Source: Paraburkholderia tuberum STM678
Lineage (GTDB): Bacteria; Pseudomonadota; Gammaproteobacteria; Burkholderiales; Burkholderiaceae
Assembly (NCBI RefSeq): GCF_902833905.1
Contig: NZ_CADFGP010000011.1
Span: 1-64,000 of the forward strand
DNA length: 64,000 nucleotides
Direction: 5' to 3'
Positions within the stretch are counted from its first letter, which is position 1. Every line of letters begins with the position of its first letter. Shown piece by piece: positions 54,121 through 63,940 of this stretch. Both the position numbers and the translations under genes were made by a program. Below the pieces are notes generated by a model. It did no database searches and was not told where the DNA came from. It worked only from the letters and a program-made list of their open reading frames with translations.

Positions 54121-55599
54121 ATGGACCGCGATTCGCGTGCTCGTACACGCATCATCCCGTTTGCAACGGCGCTCGACGACGAGGCGAAGCGCGCGCGACG
54201 CATCAGCCATGTACTGGGCGCCGCGCTTCTGGCGTGCTGCGGCGCGTTCTCCACTGCGGTGTCGCTGGCGCAGGCGCCGGCCGCGAACGCCCCGGCGAAC
54301 GCGGCCTCGAACGCACCCGTTTCCGCGGCGGCGCTCGACAAGCTCGTCGGACCGATCGCGCTATATCCGGACGATCTGATCGCGATCATTCTTCCTGCCT
54401 CCACCTATCCCGTCGAAATCGTGCAGGCCGATCGCTTTCTCGACCAGTACAAAAACGATAAGTCGCTCAAGCTCAACGACGCGTGGCACGATCCGGTGAA
54501 GGCGCTGCTGAATTACCCCAGCATCGTCAAGAACATGAGCACCGATCTCGACTGGACGATCAATCTCGGCGAGGCCGTCGTTGCCGACCAGGGCTCGGTG
54601 CTCGAAGCGATTCAGCGCTTCCGGCGGCAAACGCAGTCGGCGGGGCATCTGAAATCCGACGACAAGCAGGTCGTGGTGGTCGAGAAGGAAGTGATCAAGA
54701 TCCAGCCGGCCGATCCGCAGGTGATCTACGTGCCGCAGTACAACCCGCAGACCATCGTGGTGGCCAGCGCGCCCGTGACCTACGCCTACGCGCCCACGCC
54801 CTATCCGGCCTACTACTATCCGTACGCGCCCGGCGCCGCGCTCGCGACGGGGCTGATCTGGGGCGCGGCGATTACCGCCGCCTGGAACGGCGGGCACTAT
54901 GAAACGCATTACGGAGGCGGCGGCAACAACAACATCAACATCAACCGCGAAAGAAACGTCGAGCGGGGCGATAGAAACGTCGAGCGCGGCGATAGGAACG
55001 TCGAGCGCGGCAATATCAACACGGGCGACATCAACCGCGGCGGTGGACGCGGGCAGGGAGGGGGCACCTCCGCGTGGACCTCGGACAAGAAGCCGGGCCA
55101 GGTCAGCGGTATCTCGGATCGCTCGGCGCGCACGCAACGGGTCGGCGATCCGCCGTCGCGCGGCGGCGGCGCGGGTGCAGGCGCGGGCGCGGGCGCGGGC
55201 GGTGGGTTGGCGGGCGGCAACCGCGGCGGCGCGGGCGGCGGCGCAAACTATGCAGGTGGCGGCGCGGGTGGCGGCGCCGGCGCAAACTTCGCGGGCGGCG
55301 GTGCTGGCGCGCAAGGGCGGCCGCAGGCGTCCCAGCGTCCGACGGCGTCGGCGGGCACACGCGAGGTGAGTCAGCGCGCGTCGCCTGGGGGCGGCGGCGA
55401 TGCGTTCAGCGGCTACGGCTCGGCGCGCGACGCGCAAGCCAACAGCGCGCGCGGCGCGGCGAGCCGTCAATCGACGCGTGGCGGCGGAAATTCCGGTGGC
55501 GGTGGGTTCTCCGGCGGTGCCGGCCGTGGCGGCGGCGGTGGTGGATTCTCGCCGCGGCCCAGCGGTGGCGGTGGCGGCCGCGGCGGCGGACGGCGATAA
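54121..55599 (+). CDS. DUF3300 protein with Gly-rich tail
   Basis: This 492-residue exported protein starts at ATG 54121 (AAGGGGAAGCATCG upstream), with a signal-like helix around residues 34-56. DUF3300 covers about 60-215 (KLVGPIALYPDDLIAIILPASTYP, NYPSIVKNMSTDLDWTINLGEA, VIYVPQYNPQTIVV). A membrane-like Ala/Gly segment follows at about 235-256. The last half is low-complexity and includes three 7-residue repeats (RNVERGD; DNA 54952-55014) and long Gly runs. It is always found with DUF2950; function unknown, envelope location likely. Confidence 0.85.
   Translation: MDRDSRARTRIIPFATALDDEAKRARRISHVLGAALLACCGAFSTAVSLAQAPAANAPANAASNAPVSAAALDKLVGPIALYPDDLIAIILPASTYPVEIVQADRFLDQYKNDKSLKLNDAWHDPVKALLNYPSIVKNMSTDLDWTINLGEAVVADQGSVLEAIQRFRRQTQSAGHLKSDDKQVVVVEKEVIKIQPADPQVIYVPQYNPQTIVVASAPVTYAYAPTPYPAYYYPYAPGAALATGLIWGAAITAAWNGGHYETHYGGGGNNNININRERNVERGDRNVERGDRNVERGNINTGDINRGGGRGQGGGTSAWTSDKKPGQVSGISDRSARTQRVGDPPSRGGGAGAGAGAGAGGGLAGGNRGGAGGGANYAGGGAGGGAGANFAGGGAGAQGRPQASQRPTASAGTREVSQRASPGGGGDAFSGYGSARDAQANSARGAASRQSTRGGGNSGGGGFSGGAGRGGGGGGFSPRPSGGGGGRGGGRR
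54952..55014 (+). repeat. 21-bp tandem repeat inside the DUF3300 gene
   Basis: Three consecutive 21-bp units (54952-54972, 54973-54993, 54994-55014), each encoding RNVERG plus D or N. In-frame copy-number change would alter the tail without breaking the gene. Confidence 0.85.
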
Positions 55600-55608
55600 G
55601 GAGCAGCC

Positions 55609-56568
55609 ATGAGCGGACAAAGCATCACCGGAAAGCGCCCACGCGACGATTCGCGGCGACGTGTGGCCACATCGCGTCGGCTGTGCGCGATGGTGCTCGC
55701 GCTGTCGATTCCGTTGGCCGCGCTCGCCGCGGGGCAGCGCACTTTCGCCACCCCTGAAGACGCGGTCGCCGCGCTGTCCAGCGCACTGAAGACCGACGAC
55801 GAAGCGTCGCTCGTCGCGATCTTCGGCGAAGCGCACAAGAGCCTCGTGGTATCGCCGGATCAGGCGGAGAACGAGGCGAACTGGGCCAAGGCGAGCAAGG
55901 AGATCGAGGCCTATCACCTGCTCGACGACAGGGGCCCGAACCGGCGGATTCTGCTGGTCGGCGACGAGGCGTGGCCGATGCCGATACCGATCGTCAAAGA
56001 GGACGGCACCTGGCGCTTCGCCACCGAGCAGGGCGAAGAAGAACTGATCAATCGACGGATCGGCGCCAACGAACTCGAAGCGATCAAGGTGCTGCAGGCT
56101 TATATCGGCGCGCAGCGTCAATACGCGTCGCGCGACCGGAACCACGACGGCCTGCTCGAATACGCGCAGAAGCTGGCCAGCACACCCGGCAAGCAGGACG
56201 GTCTCTACTGGCCCACCGACGAAAACAGTGACGAAGAAGAGAGTCCGTTCGGACCGCTCGTCGCCGCGAGTTCCGAATATCTGAAAGGCCACGCGGCGGG
56301 CGATCCTTACCGGGGCTACCATTTCCACATCCTGACGCGGCAGGGCAAGAACGCGCCGGGCGGCGCGTTCAGCTACGTGATCAACGGCCACATGATCGCG
56401 GGTTTCGCGATGGTCGCTTACCCGGCGCGGTACGGCACGAGCGGCGTGATGACCTTCGTGGTCAACAACAACGGCGTCATCTACCAGAAGGACCGTGGCG
56501 CGCACGCGCCGCCTGTGACCGAGTTCAATCCGGATCACACGTGGCAGCGCGTCAAGGATTCGCTCTGA
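55609..56568 (+). CDS. DUF2950 protein
   Basis: This 319-residue exported protein has a signal peptide at about residues 24-41 (MVLALSIPLAALAAGQRTF). The DUF2950 core includes FATPEDAVAALSSALKTDDEASLVAIFG, ANELEAIKVLQAYIGAQRQYASRDRNHDG and GYHFHILTRQGKNAPGGAFSYVINGHM, ending at YQKDRG. It lies 9 bp after the DUF3300 gene, with which it is normally paired. Function unknown, probably periplasmic. Confidence 0.88.
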   Translation: MSGQSITGKRPRDDSRRRVATSRRLCAMVLALSIPLAALAAGQRTFATPEDAVAALSSALKTDDEASLVAIFGEAHKSLVVSPDQAENEANWAKASKEIEAYHLLDDRGPNRRILLVGDEAWPMPIPIVKEDGTWRFATEQGEEELINRRIGANELEAIKVLQAYIGAQRQYASRDRNHDGLLEYAQKLASTPGKQDGLYWPTDENSDEEESPFGPLVAASSEYLKGHAAGDPYRGYHFHILTRQGKNAPGGAFSYVINGHMIAGFAMVAYPARYGTSGVMTFVVNNNGVIYQKDRGAHAPPVTEFNPDHTWQRVKDSL

Positions 56569-56650
56569 GCCGCTCCGGGTTGGCTGAGGCGAAGGCCGTA
56601 CAGCGCGCCCGTGCTTCCGTCAGGTCCGCTTCCGTACTCGAGGCGCTACG

Positions 56651-58402
56651 TTGAACCATCCACAGAGCGTCACCGGCCGCGCGTCTTCCACGCCACCCGC
56701 GCGCGGGTGGCGCTGCGCGTTTCCTCCCGCGCAGTGGCTGCGAAGCTATCAGCCTCGATGGCTCGCGAAGGACGCGGTCGCCGGCGTGACGCTCGCGGCT
56801 TATGGCATTCCGGTATCGCTCGCCTATGCGTCGCTCGCCGGCTTGCCGCCGCAATACGGCATCTACGGCTATCTGGTCGGCGGCCTCTGTTATGCGCTGT
56901 TCGGCTCGTCGCGCCAGCTCGCGATCGGCCCGACCTCGGCGATCTCGATGCTCGTCGGCGTGACGCTCGTGCCGATGGCCGGGGGCGACCCCTCGCGCTG
57001 GGCTTCGATCGCGGCGCTCACGTCCGTGCTGATCGCGTGCATGTGCGTGATCGGCTGGCTGCTGCGCTTGAGTTCGCTCGTCAGCTTCATCAGCGAGACG
57101 ATCCTGCTCGGCTTCAAGGCGGGCGCCGCGCTGACGATCGCGATGACCCAGCTGCCGAAGCTGTTCGGGGTGAAAGGCGGCGGCGAATTCTTCTTCGAAC
57201 GGATCGCCGTGCTGTGGGGGCAGCTTCCGCTGACCAACCTCGGCGTGCTCGGTTTCGGCCTCGTTTGCATCGCGTTGCTGCTGCTCGGCGAAAAGTTTTT
57301 GCCGGGGCGTCCGGTGGCGCTCGCCGTCGTCGCTGCCTCGATCGTCGTGTTGTCCGTCACGCCGCTGGCCAGCCGCGGCTTCACGCTCGTGGGCGCGCTG
57401 CCTCAAGGCTTGCCTGAATTCCGTCTGCCCGGGCTGCGGCTGCGCGATGTCGACGGCATCGTTCCGCTGGCGTTCGCGTGCCTGTTGCTGGCATACGTCG
57501 AGAGCGTTTCGGCCGCGCGCGCGCTCGCGCAGGCACATGGTTACGAGATCGACGCCCGCCAGGAATTGCTGGGTCTCGGCGCGGCCAATCTGGCGGCGGG
57601 ATTGTTCCAGGCCTTTCCGGTTGCGGGAGGACTTTCGCAATCGTCGGTGAACGACAAGGCCGGCGCGAAAAGTGCGCTTGCGCTGGTATTCGCGTCGCTC
57701 GCGATCGGCTTCTGTCTGATGTTCCTCACAGGACTGCTCGCGAATCTGCCCAACGTCGTGCTGGCGGCGATCGTGCTCGTGGCCGTGAAGGGCCTCGTCG
57801 ACGTCGGCGAACTGCGTCATGTGTGGCGCGTGAGCCGCTTCGAATTCGCGATTTCGATGGTGGCGTTCGCGGCGGTGCTGTTGTTGGGCATCCTGAAGGG
57901 CGTCATCGTCGCGGTGCTCGTGTCGATGCTGCTGATCATCCACCGCGCTGCGCATCCGCATGTCGCGATGCTCGGGCGTATTCCCGGCACGCGCTATTTC
58001 TCGGATCTCGAACGTCATGCCGAGAACGAGACGATTGCGCATGTGCTGGCGGTGCGTGTCGAGGCGTCGTTGCTGTACTTCAATGTCGAGCACGTGCGCG
58101 AGACGATCTGGCGCATGATCCACACCGCACCCGAACCGGTCCGGCTCGTGATTTGCGATCTGTCCGCATCGGCGGTCGTCGATCTGGCGGGCGCGCGCAT
58201 GCTCGAAGCGATGCACGGCGCGCTGGAGGCCGCGGGCGCCGCGATGAAGGTCGTCGGCGCGCACGCGGACGTGCGCGACATGCTGCGCGCCGAGGGGCTC
58301 GAAGTTCGTGTCGGCCACATCGGCCGACGCGGCTCGGTGGCCGACGTCGTCGACGCATTCCAGCAAAACGGCGATTTCGCGGACGACGCGGATCGCGGAT
58401 GA
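56651..58402 (+). CDS. SulP-family anion transporter with STAS domain
   Basis: This 583-residue SLC26/SulP transporter has SLAYASLAGLPPQYGIYGYLVGGLCYALFGSS as its signature, about 10-14 membrane helices (about 40-430) and a cytosolic STAS domain (about 460-565: LYFNVEHVRETIWRM, LVICDLSASAVVDLAGARML). Substrates may be sulfate, bicarbonate or dicarboxylates; sequence does not decide. The best start is TTG 56651 with a weak ribosome site; no upstream ATG is in frame. It continues the DUF3300-DUF2950 operon. Confidence 0.9.
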   Translation: MNHPQSVTGRASSTPPARGWRCAFPPAQWLRSYQPRWLAKDAVAGVTLAAYGIPVSLAYASLAGLPPQYGIYGYLVGGLCYALFGSSRQLAIGPTSAISMLVGVTLVPMAGGDPSRWASIAALTSVLIACMCVIGWLLRLSSLVSFISETILLGFKAGAALTIAMTQLPKLFGVKGGGEFFFERIAVLWGQLPLTNLGVLGFGLVCIALLLLGEKFLPGRPVALAVVAASIVVLSVTPLASRGFTLVGALPQGLPEFRLPGLRLRDVDGIVPLAFACLLLAYVESVSAARALAQAHGYEIDARQELLGLGAANLAAGLFQAFPVAGGLSQSSVNDKAGAKSALALVFASLAIGFCLMFLTGLLANLPNVVLAAIVLVAVKGLVDVGELRHVWRVSRFEFAISMVAFAAVLLLGILKGVIVAVLVSMLLIIHRAAHPHVAMLGRIPGTRYFSDLERHAENETIAHVLAVRVEASLLYFNVEHVRETIWRMIHTAPEPVRLVICDLSASAVVDLAGARMLEAMHGALEAAGAAMKVVGAHADVRDMLRAEGLEVRVGHIGRRGSVADVVDAFQQNGDFADDADRG

Positions 58403-58418
58403 ACTCGAGGAGAAACCC

Positions 58419-58847
58419 ATGTCACGTCAATTTCGTCCTGGCGCGGGCGCGCCCGCACTCGACGCCGCGTACGCCCACACGATCACGCAGTGGCTTGCGG
58501 CAGCGGCGCTGCTCGCCAGCCCCATGTTGTGTTACGCAGCGAACCTGAACTTTCTGAAAGACACGCCCATTACTTACATGCGCCAGGCCGACCGTAAAGC
58601 GCTCAACGACGCGGCGCAAAAGGCGCTCGATACAAAAAAGGATGGCGAATCGTACGAGTGGAGCAATGCGGGCACCGGCAATTCCGTGTCGATCAAGGGC
58701 ACGGTGACGCCGCAGGACACGACGAAGGACGGCGATCGAACCTGCCGGACCGCGACGCTGACCGCGGTCGCGAAAGGACAGACCCAAACGTGGACGCCGA
58801 TCGTCTGCAAAACCGGCAATGGGCCGTGGAAGATTCTGAAGCAATAA
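58419..58847 (+). CDS. surface antigen-like small exported protein (RT0821/Lpp0805 type)
   Basis: This 142-residue protein from ATG 58419 (GAGGAGAAACCC upstream) has a signal region at about 22-40 (WLAAAALLASPMLCYAAN). The mature domain (YMRQADRKALNDAAQKALDTKKDGESYEW through TWTPIVCKTGNGPWKIL) matches the C-terminal half of 17-kDa surface antigens. Two Cys residues (CRTATL, IVCKTG) could pair. It is the last gene of the DUF3300 operon, 16 bp after the SulP gene. Confidence 0.8.
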   Translation: MSRQFRPGAGAPALDAAYAHTITQWLAAAALLASPMLCYAANLNFLKDTPITYMRQADRKALNDAAQKALDTKKDGESYEWSNAGTGNSVSIKGTVTPQDTTKDGDRTCRTATLTAVAKGQTQTWTPIVCKTGNGPWKILKQ

Positions 58848-58982
58848 ACGCATGCGTGTCGCTTCGTACGCCTCCGAACATGGCGGCGCCGCCGCGCCGC
58901 CCGAGTTGCACGAGCACGTACCATGTGCCCTGTTGATGCATAATTTGTCCAGCGTTTCGCGGCTCATGCACAAGGCAAACAC

Positions 58983-59855
58983 ATGGAACACTCTTACGCT
59001 AACGACGATACCGGCAATCTGATCCTGCTCGAACACGTCAACCTGAAAATCCCCAACCAGATTCTCGCGACCGCCTTCTACGTCACCGGCCTTGGGCTCA
59101 CGCGCGATCCGTTCGTGATGACCGGGGTCGAGAATATGTGGATCAACGTCGGCCGGTCGCAGATTCACTTGCCGCACGGGGCGGCGCAACGTCTGCGCGG
59201 CAGTGTCGGTCTCGTGGTCGGCGAGCTCGAAGCGCTGGTGAGGCGGCTGCGCTCGGTTGAACCGCTGCTCGCCGGCACCGCGTTCGGCTGGACGGAGCGC
59301 GCAGGCAGTGTCGAAGTGACGTGTCCGTGGGGCAACCGCTACGAGTGCCTCGATCCTTTCAATCGATCCGCGTCGGCTCCGTGGTCGGACATCGATCTGG
59401 GCATCGCGTTCGTGAAGATGGATGTGCCGGTCGGCAGCGCGTTGCCTATCGCGCGCTTCTACCGCGATATGTTCGATGCGACCGTCGACATCGAAGAGAA
59501 GCATGGATTGCACCGCGCGGTGATCGATATCGGCACGCATCAACAACTGCTGTACGCGGAAACGACCCAGCCCATTCCTGAATACGACGGACACCATATC
59601 GCCATTTACACCGCTGCTTTTTCGGGGCCGTTCACACGGCTCGCCGAAAAAGGTCTGGTATATGGAGAAGAGCCGCATCAATACCGGTTTGCCGACCTGC
59701 TCGATCTGTCATCCGGAGAGCGTTGCTTCCGGCTCGAACACGAAGTACGGAGCCTGCATCACCCACTTTACGCGCGCCCGCTGGTGAACCGGAATCCGGA
59801 ACAGACCAACCGGAACTATCAGCAGGGGGCCGATTCGCGCGGCGGCCGGTTCTGA
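58983..59855 (+). CDS. VOC (glyoxalase/dioxygenase) superfamily protein
   Basis: This 290-residue cytoplasmic protein has paired beta-alpha-beta-beta-beta modules. The first is LEHVNLKIPNQILATAFYVTGLGLTRDP; the second carries VGSALPIARFYRDMFDATVDIEEKHG and ends with DGHHIAIYT. Possible metal ligands are His18 (LEHVN), the HIAIYT His and a Glu near the end. No partner gene shows its substrate. It is transcribed alone, 135 bp after the previous operon. Confidence 0.8.
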   Translation: MEHSYANDDTGNLILLEHVNLKIPNQILATAFYVTGLGLTRDPFVMTGVENMWINVGRSQIHLPHGAAQRLRGSVGLVVGELEALVRRLRSVEPLLAGTAFGWTERAGSVEVTCPWGNRYECLDPFNRSASAPWSDIDLGIAFVKMDVPVGSALPIARFYRDMFDATVDIEEKHGLHRAVIDIGTHQQLLYAETTQPIPEYDGHHIAIYTAAFSGPFTRLAEKGLVYGEEPHQYRFADLLDLSSGERCFRLEHEVRSLHHPLYARPLVNRNPEQTNRNYQQGADSRGGRF

Positions 59856-60215
59856 TCGGCTCAACGAGCGGCGGCAACGCGAAGCGACCCAGGTGAAAAC
59901 GCGACGATCAGGGCGGCGGTCAGCGACCACAACGGTGCACGCTGATCGCTCGCCACTCCTTAACGATTTAATCTAGAAAATCCACAACACATCGCCTACC
60001 CTTAAACGAGCCGGTTTTCCGCGGACCCGTGCATCACTTCTCCCCTCTCTGCGAAGCCGACCCGTCCTGACAAAGCTAACAACGATTCGAAGTCGTACGC
60101 TTTTGTCGTCTGCGAGGGTTGCGCCATCGTGCTCTTTCACGCTGTCGTCCGCGTGGATCCATGTCGCACTCCTGCGCTGCAATTCATAGGAACAATAAAA
60201 AGCTAGGAGACGCTC
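59856..60215. other. promoter region of the PQQ dehydrogenase operon
   Basis: About 360 bp without a gene. The stretch 59960-60000 is AT-rich and may be a promoter. The ribosome site AGGAGACGCTC directly precedes the ATG at 60216. No copy of the GACC(AA/TT)GGTCC element was found. Confidence 0.5.
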
Positions 60216-61949
60216 ATGCCATTCAACCGTATTCAGGGAATTGTCGGCCTGCCACTGCTCGCCATCGCGTTCGGCTTGCCTGCGGCTCATGCCGCCGACG
60301 AAGTACAGAACAGCTCGACCACCACCGCCGCGCCGGTGCCATCGAGGCTTCAGCCTGTGACCCAGGATCAGCTCGATCGCGCCGGCAGCATGACGGCGGT
60401 CTGGCTCCATCCGAACGGCTCGTACGCGCAGACGCGCTATTACCCCGGCGCGCAGATCAACCGGACGAACGTCGCGAAGCTCAGGCCGGCGTTCATCTTC
60501 CAGACGGCCGTCAACGAGTCGATGGAAACGGCGCCGATCGTGAAGGACGGCGTGATGTTCCTGACCACGTCGTTCGATCACGTGTACGCGATCGATGCGA
60601 CGACGGGCAAAGAGTTCTGGCATTACAAGCACAAGATGGGTCCGGTCACGACGTTCTGTTGCGGGCCGAACAATCGTGGCGTCGCGATTTCGGGTGACCG
60701 GCTCTATATGGGCACGCTCGACTCCAAGCTCGTCGCGCTCGACGCCAAAACCGGCAACGTGCTGTGGCAAAGCCAGATCGCCAATCCCGACGAGGGCTAC
60801 TCGGAAACGATGGCGCCGACGGTCGTCGACGGCAAGGTGCTGATCGGCACGAACGGCGGCGAGTACGGCATTCGCGGCTTCGTGAAGGCGTACGACGCGA
60901 ATTCCGGCCAGTTGCTGTGGACCTTCTACACGATTCCGGAAACCGGCCAGGAAGGCGTGTGGGCCACCAAAGACGCGACCGGCCGCGACGAGAAGCGCGA
61001 CATCGACGCGGAGAAGAAGCAGTTGGCCGACAAGGGCGGCGACTTCTACAAGACGCTCGGCGGCGGCGTGTGGATGACGCCGGCGGTCGACCGGAAAACG
61101 CACACGGTGTACTTCGTGGTCGGCAACCCGTCGCCGGACCTGTATGGCGCGATCCGGCCGGGAGACAACCTCTATACGGATTCGCTCGTCGCGATCGATC
61201 TCGACACCGGCAAGTACAAATGGCACTACCAGTACGTGCCGCACGACGTCTGGGACCTCGACGCAGTGAGCCCGCCGGTGCTGATCGACGTGCGCGACAA
61301 CGACGGCAAGATGATCCCCGGCATCGTGCATGCGGGCAAGACCGGTAACGTGTACGTGCATGATCGTGCGACCGGCCGTCTGATCCGCTTCTCGCAGGCG
61401 ATGATTCCGCAGGAAAACATGTGGACCCTGCCGACAGCAGCCGGCGCGCGCATGCTGCCGGGCGCGAACGGCGGCGTCGAGTGGTCGCCGATCGCGTTCG
61501 ATCCGCAAACGCGCCTCGTCTACGCGGCCAATCTGAATCAGCCGATGACGTACCAGGTCGAGGACGCCGCCTATCCGGGCGGCAGCAAGCTTTGGCTCGG
61601 CGGCGCCTTCAAGCTGATTCCGTCCGAGGCGCAATGGGGCAAGCTGTCGGCCGTCAACGTCGACACCGGCAAGATCGCGTGGGACTACAAGACCGACCAG
61701 CCGCTGATCGGCGGCGTACTTGCAACGGCGGGCGGTCTCGTGTTCAACGGCGAGGGCAACGGCCTGTTCCGCGCGTTCGATGCCGCCACCGGCAAGAAGC
61801 TGTGGGAGTTCCAGTGCGGCGCGGGCGTCAACGCGCCGGCCGTGTCGTACATGGTCAACGGCAAGCAGTACATCGCGGTCGCGGCGGGCGGCAATACCCA
61901 GATCGACTTCAAGCGCGGCAATAGCGTCGTCGTGTTCGCGGTGCCATGA
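60216..61949 (+). CDS. PQQ-dependent alcohol dehydrogenase, predicted lanthanide type
   Basis: This 577-residue periplasmic quinoprotein has a signal peptide of about 27 residues ending AHAAD. The eight-bladed propeller has the vicinal disulfide Cys148-Cys149 (TFCCGPNN) over the PQQ, Trp286 as cofactor floor, metal ligands Glu197 (YSETMAP) and Asn304 (VVGNPSP), and catalytic Asp347. Two residues later stands Asp349 (WDLD), the extra metal ligand of XoxF/PedH-type lanthanide enzymes, where calcium enzymes carry Ala or Ser. Substrate unknown; methanol, ethanol or larger alcohols are possible. Its cytochrome partner follows with overlap. Confidence 0.88.
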   Translation: MPFNRIQGIVGLPLLAIAFGLPAAHAADEVQNSSTTTAAPVPSRLQPVTQDQLDRAGSMTAVWLHPNGSYAQTRYYPGAQINRTNVAKLRPAFIFQTAVNESMETAPIVKDGVMFLTTSFDHVYAIDATTGKEFWHYKHKMGPVTTFCCGPNNRGVAISGDRLYMGTLDSKLVALDAKTGNVLWQSQIANPDEGYSETMAPTVVDGKVLIGTNGGEYGIRGFVKAYDANSGQLLWTFYTIPETGQEGVWATKDATGRDEKRDIDAEKKQLADKGGDFYKTLGGGVWMTPAVDRKTHTVYFVVGNPSPDLYGAIRPGDNLYTDSLVAIDLDTGKYKWHYQYVPHDVWDLDAVSPPVLIDVRDNDGKMIPGIVHAGKTGNVYVHDRATGRLIRFSQAMIPQENMWTLPTAAGARMLPGANGGVEWSPIAFDPQTRLVYAANLNQPMTYQVEDAAYPGGSKLWLGGAFKLIPSEAQWGKLSAVNVDTGKIAWDYKTDQPLIGGVLATAGGLVFNGEGNGLFRAFDAATGKKLWEFQCGAGVNAPAVSYMVNGKQYIAVAAGGNTQIDFKRGNSVVVFAVP

Positions 61950-62566
61950 GGCGGCCGGCGCCGCGGGGAGCGCCGGGTGGGGCGCGCGCTGCATGGGTGG
62001 CGCTGCTGTGCGGCGGACTGATCGCCGCATGGCTGCCGTCGGGCGCGCGCGCCGACGCCGAGGCGGGCAAGGCGAAAGCGCAGGTGTGCGTGGCCTGTCA
62101 TGGGCCGATGGGCAATTCGACCAATCCGGACTATCCGATTCTGGCCGGGCAAACCGCGCGCTACCTGTATCTGGAGCTGAAGGACTTCAAGCAGGGACGG
62201 CGCAGCGATCCGCGCATGTCGCCGATGGCGGCGAACCTGTCGAGCGAGGACATGCAGGACCTCGCCGACTACTTCGCCGCGCAGAAGCCCGTATCGGTGC
62301 CGTTCAACGCGGATGGCGCGAGCATCGAGGCGGGCCGCAAGAAGGCCGCCGAGCTGTTGTGCACGATGTGCCACCTGGGTGGCTTTTCCGGGCAGAACGA
62401 GATTCCGCGCGTCGCGGGCCAGCAGTATCAGTACATCGTCAAGCAATTGCAGGACTTCCGCTCGCATACACGCACCAACGATGCGGGCAACATGACCAGC
62501 GTGACGCGTAATCTGTCCGACGACGACATCCATCATCTGGCCGCTTATATCAACAATCTGCATTAG
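61946..62566 (+). CDS. di-heme cytochrome c, electron acceptor of the PQQ dehydrogenase
   Basis: This 206-residue exported cytochrome of c4 type has two heme motifs, [11 protein letters not shown] and CTMCHLGGF, each followed by a Met-containing part (MSPMAANLS and MTSVTRNLS). A signal peptide covers about residues 1-37. ATG 61946 overlaps the dehydrogenase stop (ATGA), so it is the likely physiological electron acceptor for the quinoprotein. Confidence 0.92.
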   Translation: MRRPAPRGAPGGARAAWVALLCGGLIAAWLPSGARADAEAGKAKAQVCVACHGPMGNSTNPDYPILAGQTARYLYLELKDFKQGRRSDPRMSPMAANLSSEDMQDLADYFAAQKPVSVPFNADGASIEAGRKKAAELLCTMCHLGGFSGQNEIPRVAGQQYQYIVKQLQDFRSHTRTNDAGNMTSVTRNLSDDDIHHLAAYINNLH

Positions 62567-62581
62567 CACGGGGAAGACACC

Positions 62582-63244
62582 ATGACAGACATGTTCACTC
62601 GGCAGCTTGCGGCCGCCGTTCTGCTCGCCACCGCATTCGGCGCATGGGTGCCGGCGCTCGCCCAGGACCAGGGGGAAATCAACCGCCAACTGCTCGCGGC
62701 CGCGAAGGACGACGATCAGCGGTCGGTCGTCGCGGCGCTGCAGCGCGGCGCGTCGGTCGATGCGATGAACCGGATCGGCGACACCGCGCTCGTCACCGCG
62801 TGCAAGAAGGGCGATACGGCGATGGCGCGCACGCTGATCGAGCGCGGCGCGAACGTGCAGCATGCGAACGCGCCGGGCGATACACCGCTGATGGCCGCTG
62901 CCTACGGCGGCTTCGACGAGATCGTCGCGCTGCTGCTCGCGCATGGCGCCGAGCCGCTCGCGACCGATCGCGTCGGCAAGACCGCGATGGAATACGCAGC
63001 GGGCCAGGGGCAAACGAAGGTCGTCGGTCAGTTGCTCGATGCGGGCGTCGACGTGAACCGGACCTACAAGAACGAACTGACCGCGCTGATGTGGGCGGCG
63101 GGATACGATCGCGCGGAGACCGCCCAACTGTTGCTCGCGCGCGGCGCGAACCGGTCGTTGAAGGACAATCGCGGGATGACGGCGAAAGATATCGCGGTGC
63201 AGACGAAGTCGGAGCGCGTCGCGGGGTTGTTGTCGGCGGGTTAG
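62582..63244 (+). CDS. periplasmic ankyrin-repeat protein
   Basis: This 220-residue protein has a signal peptide (about 1-28, ending PALAQDQ) and about five ankyrin repeats from residue 35: NRIGDTALVTACKKGDTAMARTLIERGANV, APGDTPLMAAAYGGFDEIVALLLAHGAEP, VGKTAMEYAAGQGQTKVVGQLLDAGVDV, and one more. It is 15 bp after the cytochrome gene, so it is likely a scaffold or assembly factor for the quinoprotein-cytochrome pair, or protection from peroxide as with some periplasmic ankyrins. Function inferred only from the operon. Confidence 0.85.
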   Translation: MTDMFTRQLAAAVLLATAFGAWVPALAQDQGEINRQLLAAAKDDDQRSVVAALQRGASVDAMNRIGDTALVTACKKGDTAMARTLIERGANVQHANAPGDTPLMAAAYGGFDEIVALLLAHGAEPLATDRVGKTAMEYAAGQGQTKVVGQLLDAGVDVNRTYKNELTALMWAAGYDRAETAQLLLARGANRSLKDNRGMTAKDIAVQTKSERVAGLLSAG

Positions 63245-63253
63245 CGACTCGAA

Positions 63254-63940
63254 TCACGCACGCAATGCCGGCCGCGCTTGCGCCAGAATCGCCGGCAATG
63301 CCTCGAACGAATCGATCAGCGCGTCGCAGCGCGGCAGGTCGGTGCCGCTCGCGCTGCCATAGCCGTAGCTGACGATGAAGACCGGCAGACCGGCCGCGCG
63401 CGCCGCCGCGACATCGACCGATGAATCGCCGACCAGCACGCAACGTTCGGGCTCGACGTCGAGCAGCCGGCACGCGTGCCAAAGCGGCTCGGGCGACGGC
63501 TTCATGCTCGCCACGGTGTCGCCCGCGACCAGCCCGTCCAGATAAGCGGCAAGCCCCGTTTTGTCGAGCAGCGCCGCCGCCAGCGCCTGCGGCTTGTTGG
63601 TCACGCACGCGCAGCGGTACCCGTGCTGCTGCAACGCGCGCAGCCCGGCCATCACGCCAGGAAAAGCCCGACCCAGCGCCGCGTTGGTCACCGCGTAGTG
63701 CCGCTCGAACACGGCCTGCGCGTGCTCCAGTTCGACGTGCTCGCCGAGGCCCGCCGCATCCAGCGAGCGTTGCACGAGCTTGCGCACGCCGTTGCCGATG
63801 AAGCCGGTCACCCTGTCATAAGGCAGCGGCGTGGCGCCGAAGTCCGTCAGCATCAGGCCGGCAGCCGCGACGATGTCCGGCGCGGTATCGACCATCGTAC
63901 CGTCGAGATCGATCAGGACAGCGTGGTAGTCGCGGTTCAT
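63254..63940 (-). CDS. gph: phosphoglycolate phosphatase (HAD family)
   Basis: This 228-residue haloacid dehalogenase-type hydrolase has motif [13 protein letters not shown] (Asp11, Asp13), Thr in CVTNKPQ, Lys in SMKPSPEP and the final acidic motif [17 protein letters not shown]. It dephosphorylates 2-phosphoglycolate. Its ATG overlaps the stop of the gene upstream (ATGA). The order here fits the conserved rpe-gph pair of Burkholderiales. Confidence 0.93.
   Translation of the reverse strand: MNRDYHAVLIDLDGTMVDTAPDIVAAAGLMLTDFGATPLPYDRVTGFIGNGVRKLVQRSLDAAGLGEHVELEHAQAVFERHYAVTNAALGRAFPGVMAGLRALQQHGYRCACVTNKPQALAAALLDKTGLAAYLDGLVAGDTVASMKPSPEPLWHACRLLDVEPERCVLVGDSSVDVAAARAAGLPVFIVSYGYGSASGTDLPRCDALIDSFEALPAILAQARPALRA

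Noticed and set aside
54361..56538. 725-codon minus-strand open frame
   Set aside because: It lies fully antisense to the DUF3300 and DUF2950 genes, which have good starts, signal peptides and family motifs.
59973..62030. 685-codon minus-strand open frame
   Set aside because: It is antisense to the PQQ dehydrogenase gene and shows no domain; its composition is that of a shadow frame.
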